Below, one piece after another: positions 9,080-17,349 of a stretch of 57,234 nt of DNA (within the stretch, counting starts at the first letter, position 1; the number at the start of each line of letters is the position of its first letter). A program made the translations under genes and the position numbers. The notes under the pieces were generated by a model. That model did no database searches, was not told where the DNA came from, and saw only the letters and a program-made list of their open reading frames with translations. The stretch comes from Adlercreutzia shanghongiae (GTDB taxonomy: Bacteria; Actinomycetota; Coriobacteriia; Coriobacteriales; Eggerthellaceae): contig NZ_JAYMFI010000028.1 of NCBI RefSeq assembly GCF_035830635.1, forward strand, positions 1 to 57,234. The letters are read 5' to 3'.

Positions 9080-9108
9080 TTGACAAAATGTTACTTCAAA
9101 TTGTGAAT
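9080..9108 (+). promoter_or_regulatory. Possible promoter of the LCP gene
   Basis: A consensus -35 TTGACA (9080-9085) is followed at 17 bp by a weak -10 (GTGAAT, 9103-9108), 36 bases before the ATG. Confidence 0.35.
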
Positions 9109-9144
9109 CGAAGTCCGTGGCCGAGGCGTCGCGGAAGGTGAACC

Positions 9145-10863
9145 ATGAAAGCGAGACCGTCCAGGATGGCCGAAACCCCAGGCAAGAACAACCCCCGCGC
9201 CCAGCATGCTTCGCAGCCGGTGGGGAAGTCCAACAATCCCAGGCATTCGCAGCCCGTCGGCACGAACAATCCGCGCAACTCCCAGTCGGTGGAGAAGAAG
9301 TCCAACAACCCGCGCCATTCGCAGCCGGTGGGCTCGAACAACCCGCGCCATTCGCAGCCGGTGGGCACCAACAACCCGCGCCACTCCCAGCCGCTGCCCA
9401 AGCAGCCGGCCCTTGAGGGCACGGTGGCCGATGCGATGCCGATGCTGCCGCCTCTGGCCGAGCCCAATCCCTACTCCCGTGGTGCTACGGGCGACGATTA
9501 CGCCAAGGACCGCCGCCGCAAGAAGCGCAAGCACATTCTGCTTGGTGTGCTGGCCTTCGTGCTCGTGGGCATTCTCGGCGCCACCGGTGCGGCTTGGGCT
9601 TATATCTCCGGCATCGATCGGGAGATGAACGAAGATATCACCCCCGAGGTCGTGGAGGCCCTGGAGGCCCCGGCCGAGTACGACGGCGGCACGTTCTACA
9701 TGCTGCTCATGGGCACCGACAAGTCGGCCAAGCGCGAGCAATCGGCCCAGTACGCGGGCGATACGTTCCGTTCCGACTCTATGATTCTCGCCCGTGTCGA
9801 CCCGCAGAACAAAAAGGTCACTATGGTCTCGATGCATCGCGACACCGAGATTGAAATTGAGGGCTACGGCCTGCAGAAGCTGAACGCCTCCTACGCCATT
9901 GGCGGCCCGGCTTTGGCTATCAAGACGGTGTCGCAAATGGCCGGCGTGCCCATTTCCCATTACGCGGAGATCAACTTCGACGGCTTCGAGGACGTCGTGG
10001 ATGCCCTCGGTGGCGTGGAAGTGGACGTCCCCATGGAGATTAACGACAAGGAGGCCGGCGGCCATGTGGACGCGGGGCTGCAGACCTTGACGGGCAAAGA
10101 GGCGCTCATCTTGTGCCGTTCCCGCCACTCCTACGATGAGTACGGCGACGGCGACCGCTATCGCGCCGCCAACCAGCGTTTGGTGCTGGGAGCCATCGCG
10201 AAGAAGATTCTCGCGTCCGACCCGGCCACCATGGCCAACACCATCAGCACGCTTTCCCAGTACATCACCACCGACTTCAAGGTGGGCGACATTGTGGCGC
10301 TGGCCACCTCCATGCAGGGCATCGACCCGGCCAAGGACATTTACTCCGCCATGGAGCCGACCATCAGCGAGTACAAGAACGACACCTGGTACGAGCAGCT
10401 GGACGTGACTGCGTGGAATGCCATGATGGGCCGCGTGCGCGAGGGCTTGCCGCCTACGGAGGCCGACGAGATTGACGAGCTGAACGGCACGGTGCTCGCG
10501 AGCGTGGGCGACGGCGCCGGTGCGGCCAGCGACAGCGAGGGTATCCAGAGCGGCACTTCGCCGCGCCAGACCTTCGGCGAGACGCGCACGGGCATCGTCA
10601 CTATCAAGAACGGCAACGGCATCAACGGCGTGGGCGCCGAGGCTCTCGAGCGCATCAAGCCGCTGGGCTACACCGCCGACGCCTCCAACGCCAACAGCTT
10701 CAGCTACGAGGAAACGGTGGTCGTGTTCGATACGCCCGACCAGCGCGTCTATGCCGAGGAGCTCATCGACGCTCTGGGTTGCGGTCGCGCCGTGCAGAAC
10801 ACCGACGGCGAGTACATCTACGACGGCGACTTCCTCATCCTCATCGGTTCCGACTGGCGCTAG
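9145..10863 (+). CDS. LytR-CpsA-Psr (LCP) family cell-wall glycopolymer transferase
   Basis: This 572-residue LCP protein would attach undecaprenyl-linked glycopolymers to peptidoglycan outside the membrane. The cytoplasmic N-terminus (about 15-86) is built of six imperfect units around NNPRHSQPVG; then come a basic patch (DRRRKKRKH), one membrane segment (about 132-156), the LCP domain (MLLMGTDKS, FRSDSMILARVD, MVSMHRDTEIEI, GDGDRYRAANQRLVL), and a C-terminal LytR_C domain (about 465-570, starting near GIVTIKNGNGINGV). The arginines and aspartates that bind pyrophosphate are in place. ATG at 9145 follows GGAAGG. The repeat N-terminus is unusual and could bind a cytoplasmic partner. It lies next to the MurT-GatD gene, which also acts on the cell wall. 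Confidence 0.9.
   Translation: MKARPSRMAETPGKNNPRAQHASQPVGKSNNPRHSQPVGTNNPRNSQSVEKKSNNPRHSQPVGSNNPRHSQPVGTNNPRHSQPLPKQPALEGTVADAMPMLPPLAEPNPYSRGATGDDYAKDRRRKKRKHILLGVLAFVLVGILGATGAAWAYISGIDREMNEDITPEVVEALEAPAEYDGGTFYMLLMGTDKSAKREQSAQYAGDTFRSDSMILARVDPQNKKVTMVSMHRDTEIEIEGYGLQKLNASYAIGGPALAIKTVSQMAGVPISHYAEINFDGFEDVVDALGGVEVDVPMEINDKEAGGHVDAGLQTLTGKEALILCRSRHSYDEYGDGDRYRAANQRLVLGAIAKKILASDPATMANTISTLSQYITTDFKVGDIVALATSMQGIDPAKDIYSAMEPTISEYKNDTWYEQLDVTAWNAMMGRVREGLPPTEADEIDELNGTVLASVGDGAGAASDSEGIQSGTSPRQTFGETRTGIVTIKNGNGINGVGAEALERIKPLGYTADASNANSFSYEETVVVFDTPDQRVYAEELIDALGCGRAVQNTDGEYIYDGDFLILIGSDWR
9187..9402 (+). repeat. Coding tandem repeat in the LCP N-terminus
   Basis: Six consecutive units of 11-15 codons encode NNPRHSQPVG(T/S) and variants. 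The last three units are nearly identical at DNA level, which suggests recent expansion by slippage or recombination. Confidence 0.85.
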
Positions 10864-10956
10864 GCCAGCGGAGCGGAGGCGGGCGCTCAGCCTGTATGCG
10901 ACGCGCCTAGCGCGTCCGACCAGCGCAAGCGCTCGGTACCCAAGCGCGCAACCCTC

Positions 10957-10981
10957 ACGCGGAGCCCTACGGGGCTCCGTT
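10957..10981. terminator. Stem-loop between convergent LCP and rlmH genes
   Basis: GGAGCCC (10961-10967) pairs with GGGCTCC (10972-10978). It sits at the 3' ends of two converging genes; the T-tract is weak. Confidence 0.6.
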
Positions 10982-11454
10982 CATTTATGGTAGGGCTCCC
11001 CGCGAGAGATTTTGAAGGCACGGTAGATCTGCTCCAGCAGCACGACGCGGGCCAGGTTATGGGGAAGGGTGATGGGGCCGAAGGAGAAGGTCTCGTCGGC
11101 TCGGGCGCGCACGGCATCGCTGACGCCGTCGGAGCCGCCGATGATGAAAGCAAGGTCGCTCTCGCCGCACAGGGCGAGGTCGTCCAGATGCTGGGAAAAG
11201 TCCACGCTGGAGCGCTGCTTGCCCTCGATGGCCATGAGGATGGCCCGGGCGCTTTCGGGCACTGCGGCCAGAATCCCCTCGCCTTCGCGTTCCCGCGCCG
11301 CTTCTATGCCGCCCGCGCGGGCAGGGTCCACATCGGGAATTTCGGCCACGGTTACCTTTGTATAGGGCCGCAGTCGCTTCAGATACTCGTCGCAGGCGGC
11401 CGTCCAGAACTTCTCCTTCAGCTTCCCCACCGCAACGATCGTTATCCTAATCAA
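10981..11454 (-). CDS. rlmH: 23S rRNA (pseudouridine1915-N3)-methyltransferase RlmH
   Basis: The 157-residue SPOUT methyltransferase methylates pseudouridine 1915 in helix 69 of 23S rRNA. Length and landmarks match RlmH: opening IRITIVAVGKLKEKFW, the cofactor-binding AFIIGGSDGVS, and the invariant C-terminal stretch LPHNLARVVLLEQIYRAFKI ending in GEPYHK. Its start overlaps the end of xth by 8 bases, so the two are probably cotranscribed and translationally coupled. Confidence 0.96.
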   Translation of the reverse strand: MIRITIVAVGKLKEKFWTAACDEYLKRLRPYTKVTVAEIPDVDPARAGGIEAAREREGEGILAAVPESARAILMAIEGKQRSSVDFSQHLDDLALCGESDLAFIIGGSDGVSDAVRARADETFSFGPITLPHNLARVVLLEQIYRAFKISRGEPYHK

Positions 11455-12235
11455 GATCGAGTTCCAGTCCGACGGGGCAGTGGTCGGAGCCCTCCACGTC
11501 GTCGAAGATGCTGGCGGCCACGACGTGGTCGGCCAACGCCTCGCTCACGAAGAAGTAGTCGATGCGCCACCCCGCGTTGGTTGAGCGGGCGCGGTATCGA
11601 TAGCTCCACCAGCTGTAGCGACCCGTCTCGTCGGGATGCAGCAGACGGAAGGTGTCCACGAACCCGGCGTCAATCAGCTCGTCCAGCTTGCCCCGCTCTT
11701 CGTCGGAAAAGCCCGAGGCGCCTCGGTTCGGGCCCGGGTTCTTCAGGTCGATATCCTCGTGGGCCACGTTGAAGTCGCCGCACATGACCACCGGCTTCGG
11801 GTCGGTCTTCTCGCCGCTGGGCAAAACGCCCTCTTCCAGTCCCTTGCAAAACTCGCGGAAGGCATCGTCCCATTCCATGCGGTGGTCGATGCGCGCCAGC
11901 TCCATCTGAGAGTTCGGCGTATACACGTTCACGAACCAGAACTGGGGAAACTCGCAGGCCACGATGCGTCCCTCGGCGTCCAGATACTCGTTGCCCAGGC
12001 CGTGCAGCACGTGCAGCGGCTCTTCGCGGGTGAACACCGCCGTGCCGGAATAGCCCTTCTTCTCGGCGGCGCTCCAGTATTGGTGATAGCCCGGCAGATC
12101 AAGCTCCACTTGCCCCACCTGGCATTTCGTCTCCTGTATGGCGAAAATGTCCGCTCCGAAGGCGTCGAACACTTCCAGGAAGTTCTTCTTCAGCGCGGCG
12201 CGAATGCCGTTCACATTCCACGAAACAAAGCGCAT
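11447..12235 (-). CDS. xth: Exodeoxyribonuclease III (AP endonuclease)
   Basis: A 262-residue endonuclease/exonuclease/phosphatase-fold enzyme of base excision repair. Visible motifs are SWNVNGIRA at the N-terminus, QETKCQ with the metal-binding Glu, CGDFNVAHEDIDLKNP, GWRIDYFFVS with the catalytic Asp, and the terminal SDHCPV His. I chose the ATG at 12235 because AAGGAGA stands upstream and the protein then begins MRFVSWNVNG as in the family; a longer frame start exists upstream without a ribosome-binding site. It lies upstream of rlmH in the same transcript. Confidence 0.95.
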   Translation of the reverse strand: MRFVSWNVNGIRAALKKNFLEVFDAFGADIFAIQETKCQVGQVELDLPGYHQYWSAAEKKGYSGTAVFTREEPLHVLHGLGNEYLDAEGRIVACEFPQFWFVNVYTPNSQMELARIDHRMEWDDAFREFCKGLEEGVLPSGEKTDPKPVVMCGDFNVAHEDIDLKNPGPNRGASGFSDEERGKLDELIDAGFVDTFRLLHPDETGRYSWWSYRYRARSTNAGWRIDYFFVSEALADHVVAASIFDDVEGSDHCPVGLELDLD

Positions 12236-12290
12236 GGGTCTCCTTCGGGCTGCCTCGGTCATCTTGATGTGCATAGTTTGGCTTAAAAAG

Positions 12291-12408
12291 TGCGATTCTT
12301 TGACCTCGGAAGACGAATTTCTGCGATTTTCCCGTCATACATAGACGTTTTCCCAGGTGGTGTATTACGTTTGCGGTCTAATTGCTCCGTCTAGGTCAAA
12401 GAATCGTC
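12291..12408. repeat. 118-bp element with inverted ends (MITE-like?)
   Basis: A perfect 13-bp inverted repeat, GATTCTTTGACCT at 12294-12306 and its complement at 12393-12405, encloses about 86 bases between xth and mscL. No target-site duplication is evident. A short leftward reading frame (12391-12477) ends in the right arm. The rest of this 286-base gap holds nothing I can identify. Confidence 0.35.
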
Positions 12409-12521
12409 AATTCCAAGCCACTTTTTGCTTTTCGCTTCGAAATACCACGCGTCTGCTTTATATGGGCTGCCAGACATAAGAGGGCGCCGAACCTGTAGGG
12501 AGGCGCGTGCGGAAAGGCGCG

Positions 12522-12995
12522 CTATTCGGCGGGCTTGTAGGTGACCTCGGCCGGGGCGGGCAGCTCGGCGGCGCAGTGCGAGCAACGGGTGGCGCCCACG
12601 TTGACTTCTTCCAGGCAGAACGGGCAGATGGGCGGCTGCTCCACGAGCTCTTCGCCGTTCTTGTTGCGCTTGAGGTGCTTCTTGCCGCCGTCCTTCATCT
12701 TGTTGAAGGCCTTCACCATCATGAACACGACCCACGCAACAATAAGGAAGTTGATGATGGCGCTGATGAACGCCCCGAAGTCGATGCCGTTTTCGGTGCC
12801 CGGCACGGGAATGGTGAGCCCCGCCACATCGGTGCCGTTGCCGCCGGTGATGAGCTTGATGAAGGGGTTGATGATGTTGTCGGTCAGCGACGTGACGATG
12901 GCAGTGAACGCGCCGCCGATGATGATGCCGACAGCCATATCGATCACGTTGCCGCGGTTGATGAACTCCTTGAATTCGGAGACGAGGTTCTTCAT
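12522..12995 (-). CDS. mscL: Large-conductance mechanosensitive channel MscL with zinc-ribbon tail
   Basis: This 157-residue MscL opens under membrane tension and releases solutes after osmotic downshock. The N-terminal amphipathic helix and first membrane helix (EFKEFINRGNVIDMAVGIII) are canonical, and the second membrane helix is at about 76-98. After the usual basic cytoplasmic helix comes an extra C-terminal zinc ribbon with CPFC (124-127) and CSHC (138-141). ATG at 12995 begins the typical MKNLVSEFKEF. It is a single gene, divergent from folE. The ribbon's role is not known to me; zinc or redox sensing is possible. Confidence 0.94.
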   Translation of the reverse strand: MKNLVSEFKEFINRGNVIDMAVGIIIGGAFTAIVTSLTDNIINPFIKLITGGNGTDVAGLTIPVPGTENGIDFGAFISAIINFLIVAWVVFMMVKAFNKMKDGGKKHLKRNKNGEELVEQPPICPFCLEEVNVGATRCSHCAAELPAPAEVTYKPAE

Positions 12996-13109
12996 GGTCG
13001 ATCCCTTCCCGTGGGTTGCCTTTGGTCTTGCTATTATCGCGCTAAGCGGCGACGTGCCAGAGGCGTCGTGATAACATGGCGAAAACCGTTTGCAAGGAGT
13101 TGCGAAACT

Positions 13110-13673
13110 GTGGATAGAAACAAGATCGAAGAAGGCGTACGCCTGATTTTGGAGGGCGTGGGCGAGGACCCCAACCGCGAGGGCCTGCTGGAAACCCCGG
13201 CTCGCGTGGCCCGCATGTACGAGGAAGTGCTCGGCGGTCTGGAAGAAGACCCCGCGCGCCATTTCGACGTGACTTTTGATGAGGGCCACGAGGAAATCGT
13301 GCTGGTGGGCGACATCCCCTTCTACAGTATGTGCGAGCATCACTTGGCGCCGTTTTTCGGGAAGGCCCACGTGGCCTATGTGCCCGGCGCCGATGGACGC
13401 ATCTGCGGCATTTCCAAGCTGGCACGTCTGGTGGACGGGTTCGCCAAGCGTCCCCAGGTGCAGGAGCGTCTGACGGGTCAGGTCGCCGACACGCTTATGG
13501 AGGCACTGCAGCCGGCCGGCGCCATCGTCGTGCTGGAAGCCGAGCACATGTGCATGTCGATGCGGGGCGTGAAAAAGCCTGGCTCGAAAACGACCACCCG
13601 CGCGGTGCGCGGTTGCTTCGAGACCGACCCGGCTGCCCGCGCTGAGGCGCTGTCCCTCATTTTCCGGAAGTAA
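13110..13673 (+). CDS. folE: GTP cyclohydrolase I
   Basis: A 187-residue enzyme that converts GTP to 7,8-dihydroneopterin triphosphate, the first step of folate synthesis. The zinc ligands are present in SMCEHHLAPFFG (C75, H78) and HMCMSMRG (C148). GVKKPGSKT and the RLVDGFAKRPQVQERLT segment complete the active site. The GTG at 13110 is preceded by AAGGAG at good spacing, and no in-frame ATG fits. A small ACT-domain gene follows after 72 bases. No other folate gene is adjacent. Confidence 0.96.
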   Translation: MDRNKIEEGVRLILEGVGEDPNREGLLETPARVARMYEEVLGGLEEDPARHFDVTFDEGHEEIVLVGDIPFYSMCEHHLAPFFGKAHVAYVPGADGRICGISKLARLVDGFAKRPQVQERLTGQVADTLMEALQPAGAIVVLEAEHMCMSMRGVKKPGSKTTTRAVRGCFETDPAARAEALSLIFRK

Positions 13674-13745
13674 CCTGTTCCATTTCAAGCGAGCACGGCG
13701 GCCGGAAACGCGCCGCAGCGGCTCACGACCAGAAAGAAGGATCCT

Positions 13746-14021
13746 ATGAAGTGCGTCATCTCTGTTCTCGGCAAGGACCGTTCCGGCGTTGTGGCTGCCA
13801 TCGCCACCACGCTCGCCGATTGCGGCGCCAACATCGACGACATCTCCCAGACCATCCTCGGCGAGGGCCGCATGTTCTCCATGACCATGATGGTCTCGCT
13901 CGCCCCTGAGGTGGCCGATTTCAACACGGTGCAGGAGCGCCTCGCCGCCGATGGCGAAACCCTGGGCATGCAGGTCATCATCCAGCGCGAGGACGTCTTC
14001 CAGGCCATGTACGAGATTTAG
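13746..14021 (+). CDS. ACT-domain protein (UPF0237 family)
   Basis: The 91-residue protein is a single ACT-type regulatory domain pair: VLGKDRSGVVAAIATTLADCGANIDDIS is the classic ligand-binding beta-alpha-beta start, and a second half follows. Small proteins of this family are widespread and are thought to sense amino acids or similar metabolites; no specific function is firm. GAAAGAAGGATCCT precedes the ATG. It sits between folE and a terminator. Confidence 0.88.
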   Translation: MKCVISVLGKDRSGVVAAIATTLADCGANIDDISQTILGEGRMFSMTMMVSLAPEVADFNTVQERLAADGETLGMQVIIQREDVFQAMYEI

Positions 14022-14073
14022 GCGACGCTTTGGTGCTCGTGTGAGCCCAGGCTGGAACTTGAAAACCAAGACA

Positions 14074-14109
14074 GGAAAGGCGGGAAGGCGTCGGCTTTCC
14101 CGCCTTTCT
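14074..14109 (+). terminator. Rho-independent terminator after folE-ACT genes
   Basis: GGAAAGGCGGGAA pairs with TTCCCGCCTTTC across a 9-base loop, with T residues in the descending arm. It also faces the 3' end of the leftward HxlR gene. Confidence 0.75.
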
Positions 14110-14153
14110 CCATCTGAGGACCGTGCGATTGCGGTGCGGCTGCGCGGTAGTTT

Positions 14154-14489
14154 CTAGCGGGGGCGGTGAGCCTCTCCCCAGGTGCACATCTGGTCGAGCA
14201 CTTCCATGAGGGACGCCCCCAGATCGGTCAGCGAGTACTCCACCTTCGGGGGAATCCGCGGGTATTCGGTGCGCGCGATAAGGCCGTCGCGTTCCAGCTC
14301 CTTCAGGTTCACCGAGAGCGTTTTATCTGAGATACGTCCCAGGTAGCGGCGCATTTCGTTGAAGCGCACGGGCTCGTATTCCATCAGGCAGTAGAGAATC
14401 ACCATCTTGTGCTTTCCCTGGATGAGGGAGAGGGTGTAGCTGTATCCCGTTTGGGAGAAGTCGGCCTCGGCAATTGGAAGATTCCCCAT
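14154..14489 (-). CDS. HxlR-family transcriptional regulator
   Basis: A 111-residue winged-helix regulator of the HxlR type, a family whose members often sense electrophiles or quinones. The recognition region (KMVILYCLMEYEPVRFNEMRR, then ISDKTLSVNLKELERDGLIAR) and the wing (PPKVEYSLTDLG) are canonical. The usual N-terminal redox cysteine is absent; the only cysteines are in YCLM and near the end (MCTW). I place the start at ATG 14489 (MGNLPIAEAD). It is divergent from a flavin reductase-like gene, with an inverted repeat between, so it probably regulates that gene and itself. Confidence 0.88.
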   Translation of the reverse strand: MGNLPIAEADFSQTGYSYTLSLIQGKHKMVILYCLMEYEPVRFNEMRRYLGRISDKTLSVNLKELERDGLIARTEYPRIPPKVEYSLTDLGASLMEVLDQMCTWGEAHRPR

Positions 14490-14510
14490 CGCTTCACTTT
14501 CCTTAGAGAT

Positions 14511-14535
14511 AGTACCTGGCAAATAAGCCAGTACT
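14511..14535. promoter_or_regulatory. Candidate HxlR operator
   Basis: An inverted repeat, AGTACcTGGC-AAATAA-GCCAGTACT, lies midway between the divergent HxlR and flavin reductase genes. HxlR regulators bind such palindromes with GTAC/AGTA half-sites. Confidence 0.55.
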
Positions 14536-14605
14536 AGCAATCGCTTTGGCGCTATACGATACTCGAAGCGAGCAGAAAAGCAAGTGCTGTCGAAAGGAAG
14601 CGAAC

Positions 14606-15166
14606 ATGAAGAAGGATTTGGGTGCTGCCGGCGAGCTTTTCCCACAGTCGGTGTTCATCGTGGCCAGCTATGACGAGGCGGGTGTGCCCAATGCTATGAA
14701 CGTGGCGTGGGGCGGCGAGTGCACGCGCCACGAGATCGCCATCAACATCGGCGACCACAAGACCACCGAGAACATCCTGGCCAAGGGCGCCTTCACCGTG
14801 GCTCCGGCCGACGTGGCCCATGTGGTGGAGGCCGACTACTTCGGCATGGCCACCGGGCGCACGGTGAACAAGGCCGAGAAGTCGGGGCTGACGTTTGTAC
14901 CCTCGGCTCATGTGGATGCGCCGGTGATCGAGGAGTTCCCGCTGACCATGGAGTGCGTCGTGCGCGACGTGCAGGACTGGGGCGGCGAGAAGCGCTTCAT
15001 CGGCGAGATCGTGAACACGCGTGTCGACGAGTCCATTCTCGACGAGGAGGGCCGCGTCGACTTCGCCCGCATGCGCCCGATCGTGTACGATTCCACGCGC
15101 CGCATCTACCGCGTGGTCGGCGAGGAAGTGGGCGGCGCTTGGGACGCCGGCAAGCCGCTAATGTAG
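14606..15166 (+). CDS. Flavin reductase-like FMN-binding protein
   Basis: This 186-residue protein fits the flavin reductase-like split-barrel fold that binds FMN. Seen: an N-terminal SVFIVASYDEAGVPNAMNVAW strand pair, CTRHEIAINIGDHKTTENI where FMN phosphate contacts usually lie, and the later EFPLTMECVV strand. Such proteins transfer electrons from NAD(P)H or serve as small oxidoreductases; the substrate is unknown. The ATG at 14606 follows AAAGGAAG. Its divergent HxlR neighbour suggests induction by a small molecule. Confidence 0.86.
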   Translation: MKKDLGAAGELFPQSVFIVASYDEAGVPNAMNVAWGGECTRHEIAINIGDHKTTENILAKGAFTVAPADVAHVVEADYFGMATGRTVNKAEKSGLTFVPSAHVDAPVIEEFPLTMECVVRDVQDWGGEKRFIGEIVNTRVDESILDEEGRVDFARMRPIVYDSTRRIYRVVGEEVGGAWDAGKPLM

Positions 15167-15657
15167 CGCACTGCCGCGACAATGTGGTAGCGCAGTAGCG
15201 CGGCGGCGAGGCAATGCGGTGGTGCGGCATCGCCTCGTGAAGGTGCCCGTTTCGGCGATGGCTTCCTCGTTTTTTTGGGCGGGTACGAACAAAAAAGCAC
15301 ATTTTCCAAACTATCGTGCGTGCGGATTGAACGATTGATAGCTTGTTCTTGAGAAAGTACCAGGTCAGTAAGGTACCCACTAATTCATTTCAGTCGCTCT
15401 TCGCTGGCTGGAATGGAAAATGTGCTTTTTTGGAAGTAGTTTTTTGGAAAATGTGCTTTTTCGCACGCTCAGATTTTCGAAGCGTCCCATTCTGACCATT
15501 ATTACACGATTTCCAAAATTGAGCCCATAACTGAGGTCCCGGTAAGCTGGATTGGGGTCTCGGTGCGTCGGACTGAGGCTCCGGCAAGTTGGCCGCAAAA
15601 ATGCCGCTACATCATCTGGCAGTGCATCGTGAGGTCTCGCTATCCCTGTATCCGGCG
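15167..15657. repeat. Gene-free gap with three copies of a 17-bp motif
   Basis: No convincing gene is seen in these 491 bases. The motif GGAAAATGTGCTTTTTT occurs directly at 15415-15431 and 15446-15461 (31 bp apart), and inverted at 15291-15307, which is 124 bp (4 x 31) before the first direct copy. The gap is AT-richer than its surroundings. Confidence 0.6.
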
Positions 15658-17112
15658 CTACAGCTCCTTGAGGCGGCGCAGCAGCTCCTGCTGGTTGTGC
15701 ACGTTCATCTTGCGATGAATGCGCGCGATATGGGTGCGCGCCGTGTTGAGCGAGATGACCTCGGTTTCGGCAATGGCCGCAGCGTTCATGCCCTGAGCGA
15801 GAAAGAGCAAAATCTCGCCCTCACGCTTCGTGAGGTCGAACTTCTCGGCGGCTTGAGCGCAGCGTTTGGCGGTTTCCTCGTCTTCGAAGCGCTTGGGCGA
15901 GAGTTTCTTCTCGAGTCCCCAGACAAGCCCGGCGCGGCGATCGTCTCCGACCCAGAAGGTGCCCGCGACAAGCAAGGCGAAGGCAAGAACGGTGAGCACG
16001 TTGTAGAACAGCGCATTCAACGGCAGGGACACCTTCAGCACATCGCCCGCTACCACACCGCACATAATAAAGGGCACTGCCAGCAACACCGCGGCGATGG
16101 CTGTTCGCATGAAGCCCCAGCCGATTTTGCGCGCTACGGCCAAAGTTGCCAGAAGGTAAAACGCCAGGTAAGTATCCATGGCGCATTGGGCGAAGCCGAT
16201 GGAGATGAAAGTGAAGCCACTGTTGGCGAAGGGCAGCAGCAAAAAACTCAGCATAGTGAGGGGAAAGATGGCGGCGCGCACCCTGGGCCAAATCCTCTCC
16301 GTCCGATCGCCCCGGGCGAATACGAAGTAGAAGACCAAACTCGCAGCGACAGATCCCAGATAGCAGGGTAGAAGCTTGTCGTGGCCAATGGGAATGACCC
16401 CGCTAGCCAGCGCATGGGTCATGCCAAACACGAACCAGTAGGCGCCCACATGCAGCACGAGCGGCGCGGGAATGCGGAAGCAGCCGGCGTCGTCGGGCGT
16501 TTTGGCGACAGGTCCTGCGTCACCGCAACCAGGGGCGTTCCAGGCGAGAAGGAGTCCTCCGCCGAGGAGCAGCAAGTGCAGGGCCATACGCAAGCTGAGG
16601 AAGGGTGCAGCCATGGTTATGGCCCAGACAAGGCTTTCCAACAGGCCGTAGAGGCCGACGGAAAGAGCGATAAGCACGCCCGCTTGAGACAGGGGCAGCG
16701 AAGCCAAGGCACGCACAAGGAAGAAGAGCATGACGAAAAAGGAGGCACTGATTAGCAGCTGTGCGATGATGACCAGCGCCGCCTCGTGCAGGAAAACCGC
16801 ACCATAAAACAGAAGGCTCAGCACGCCCTGGGCGATGGCGAGTCCGGTAATCCATCCCCGTATGTTTCGCCGCCAAGAAACGCGCAGGACCGCAACAATC
16901 ACGCAGGCAAGTAGGGCACCGAGGTAGCAGGCCACGCAGCTCTCCACCTGATTGAAGTAATTAGGCAAGAAGAGGAATCCCTCATCGTGGTAGAGGTTCC
17001 ACCACGCGAAGTAGGTGCCGATAGCTGCGGCAATCAGCGGCGTGCGTCCCAGGGCGGCGAGGAGCGAGCCTGCTGCCCCTTGGGCCGAACGTTCTTCCGT
17101 CTCTCTGCTCAT
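15658..17112 (-). CDS. Membrane-anchored LuxR-type transcriptional regulator
   Basis: This 484-residue protein has about twelve hydrophobic segments (about 25-390) followed by a cytoplasmic LuxR/FixJ-type helix-turn-helix (about 415-480: DLTKREGEILLFLAQGMNAAAI, then NTARTHIARIHRKMNVHNQQEL). This architecture is expanded in Eggerthellaceae, usually beside genes for exported redox enzymes. The membrane part presumably senses a small molecule or redox state. I chose the ATG at 17112, six bases after GAGAGG. It is divergent from the first triheme/molybdopterin lipoprotein gene, which is its likely target. Confidence 0.88.
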   Translation of the reverse strand: MSRETEERSAQGAAGSLLAALGRTPLIAAAIGTYFAWWNLYHDEGFLFLPNYFNQVESCVACYLGALLACVIVAVLRVSWRRNIRGWITGLAIAQGVLSLLFYGAVFLHEAALVIIAQLLISASFFVMLFFLVRALASLPLSQAGVLIALSVGLYGLLESLVWAITMAAPFLSLRMALHLLLLGGGLLLAWNAPGCGDAGPVAKTPDDAGCFRIPAPLVLHVGAYWFVFGMTHALASGVIPIGHDKLLPCYLGSVAASLVFYFVFARGDRTERIWPRVRAAIFPLTMLSFLLLPFANSGFTFISIGFAQCAMDTYLAFYLLATLAVARKIGWGFMRTAIAAVLLAVPFIMCGVVAGDVLKVSLPLNALFYNVLTVLAFALLVAGTFWVGDDRRAGLVWGLEKKLSPKRFEDEETAKRCAQAAEKFDLTKREGEILLFLAQGMNAAAIAETEVISLNTARTHIARIHRKMNVHNQQELLRRLKEL

Positions 17113-17203
17113 GCGCATCCTCTCCCTCGATTTCCGCATTATAGCGAAGGGCCGCGTCATGCGGGCTGCACGGGAGCTGTCCAAAAGACCCTAGAAGGCA
17201 AAA

Positions 17204-17220
17204 TACTCAACAAATGAGTA
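17204..17220. promoter_or_regulatory. Palindrome between LuxR gene and triheme operon
   Basis: Perfect TACTCA-N5-TGAGTA in the 237-base divergent intergenic region. It is a candidate binding site for the adjacent LuxR protein; I do not see the same sequence at the other loci. Confidence 0.35.
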
Positions 17221-17349
17221 CGCTGACACTGCCTCTACCTGGGCTTTGATGCGCAAATGATGACGCGTCGCCCACGGCTTCCCGCGATACTGAAACGCGT
17301 CTGATCGGAGGTTTGGAAGGCCTCCGTCCCATTGGAGAAGGAGGAAATC

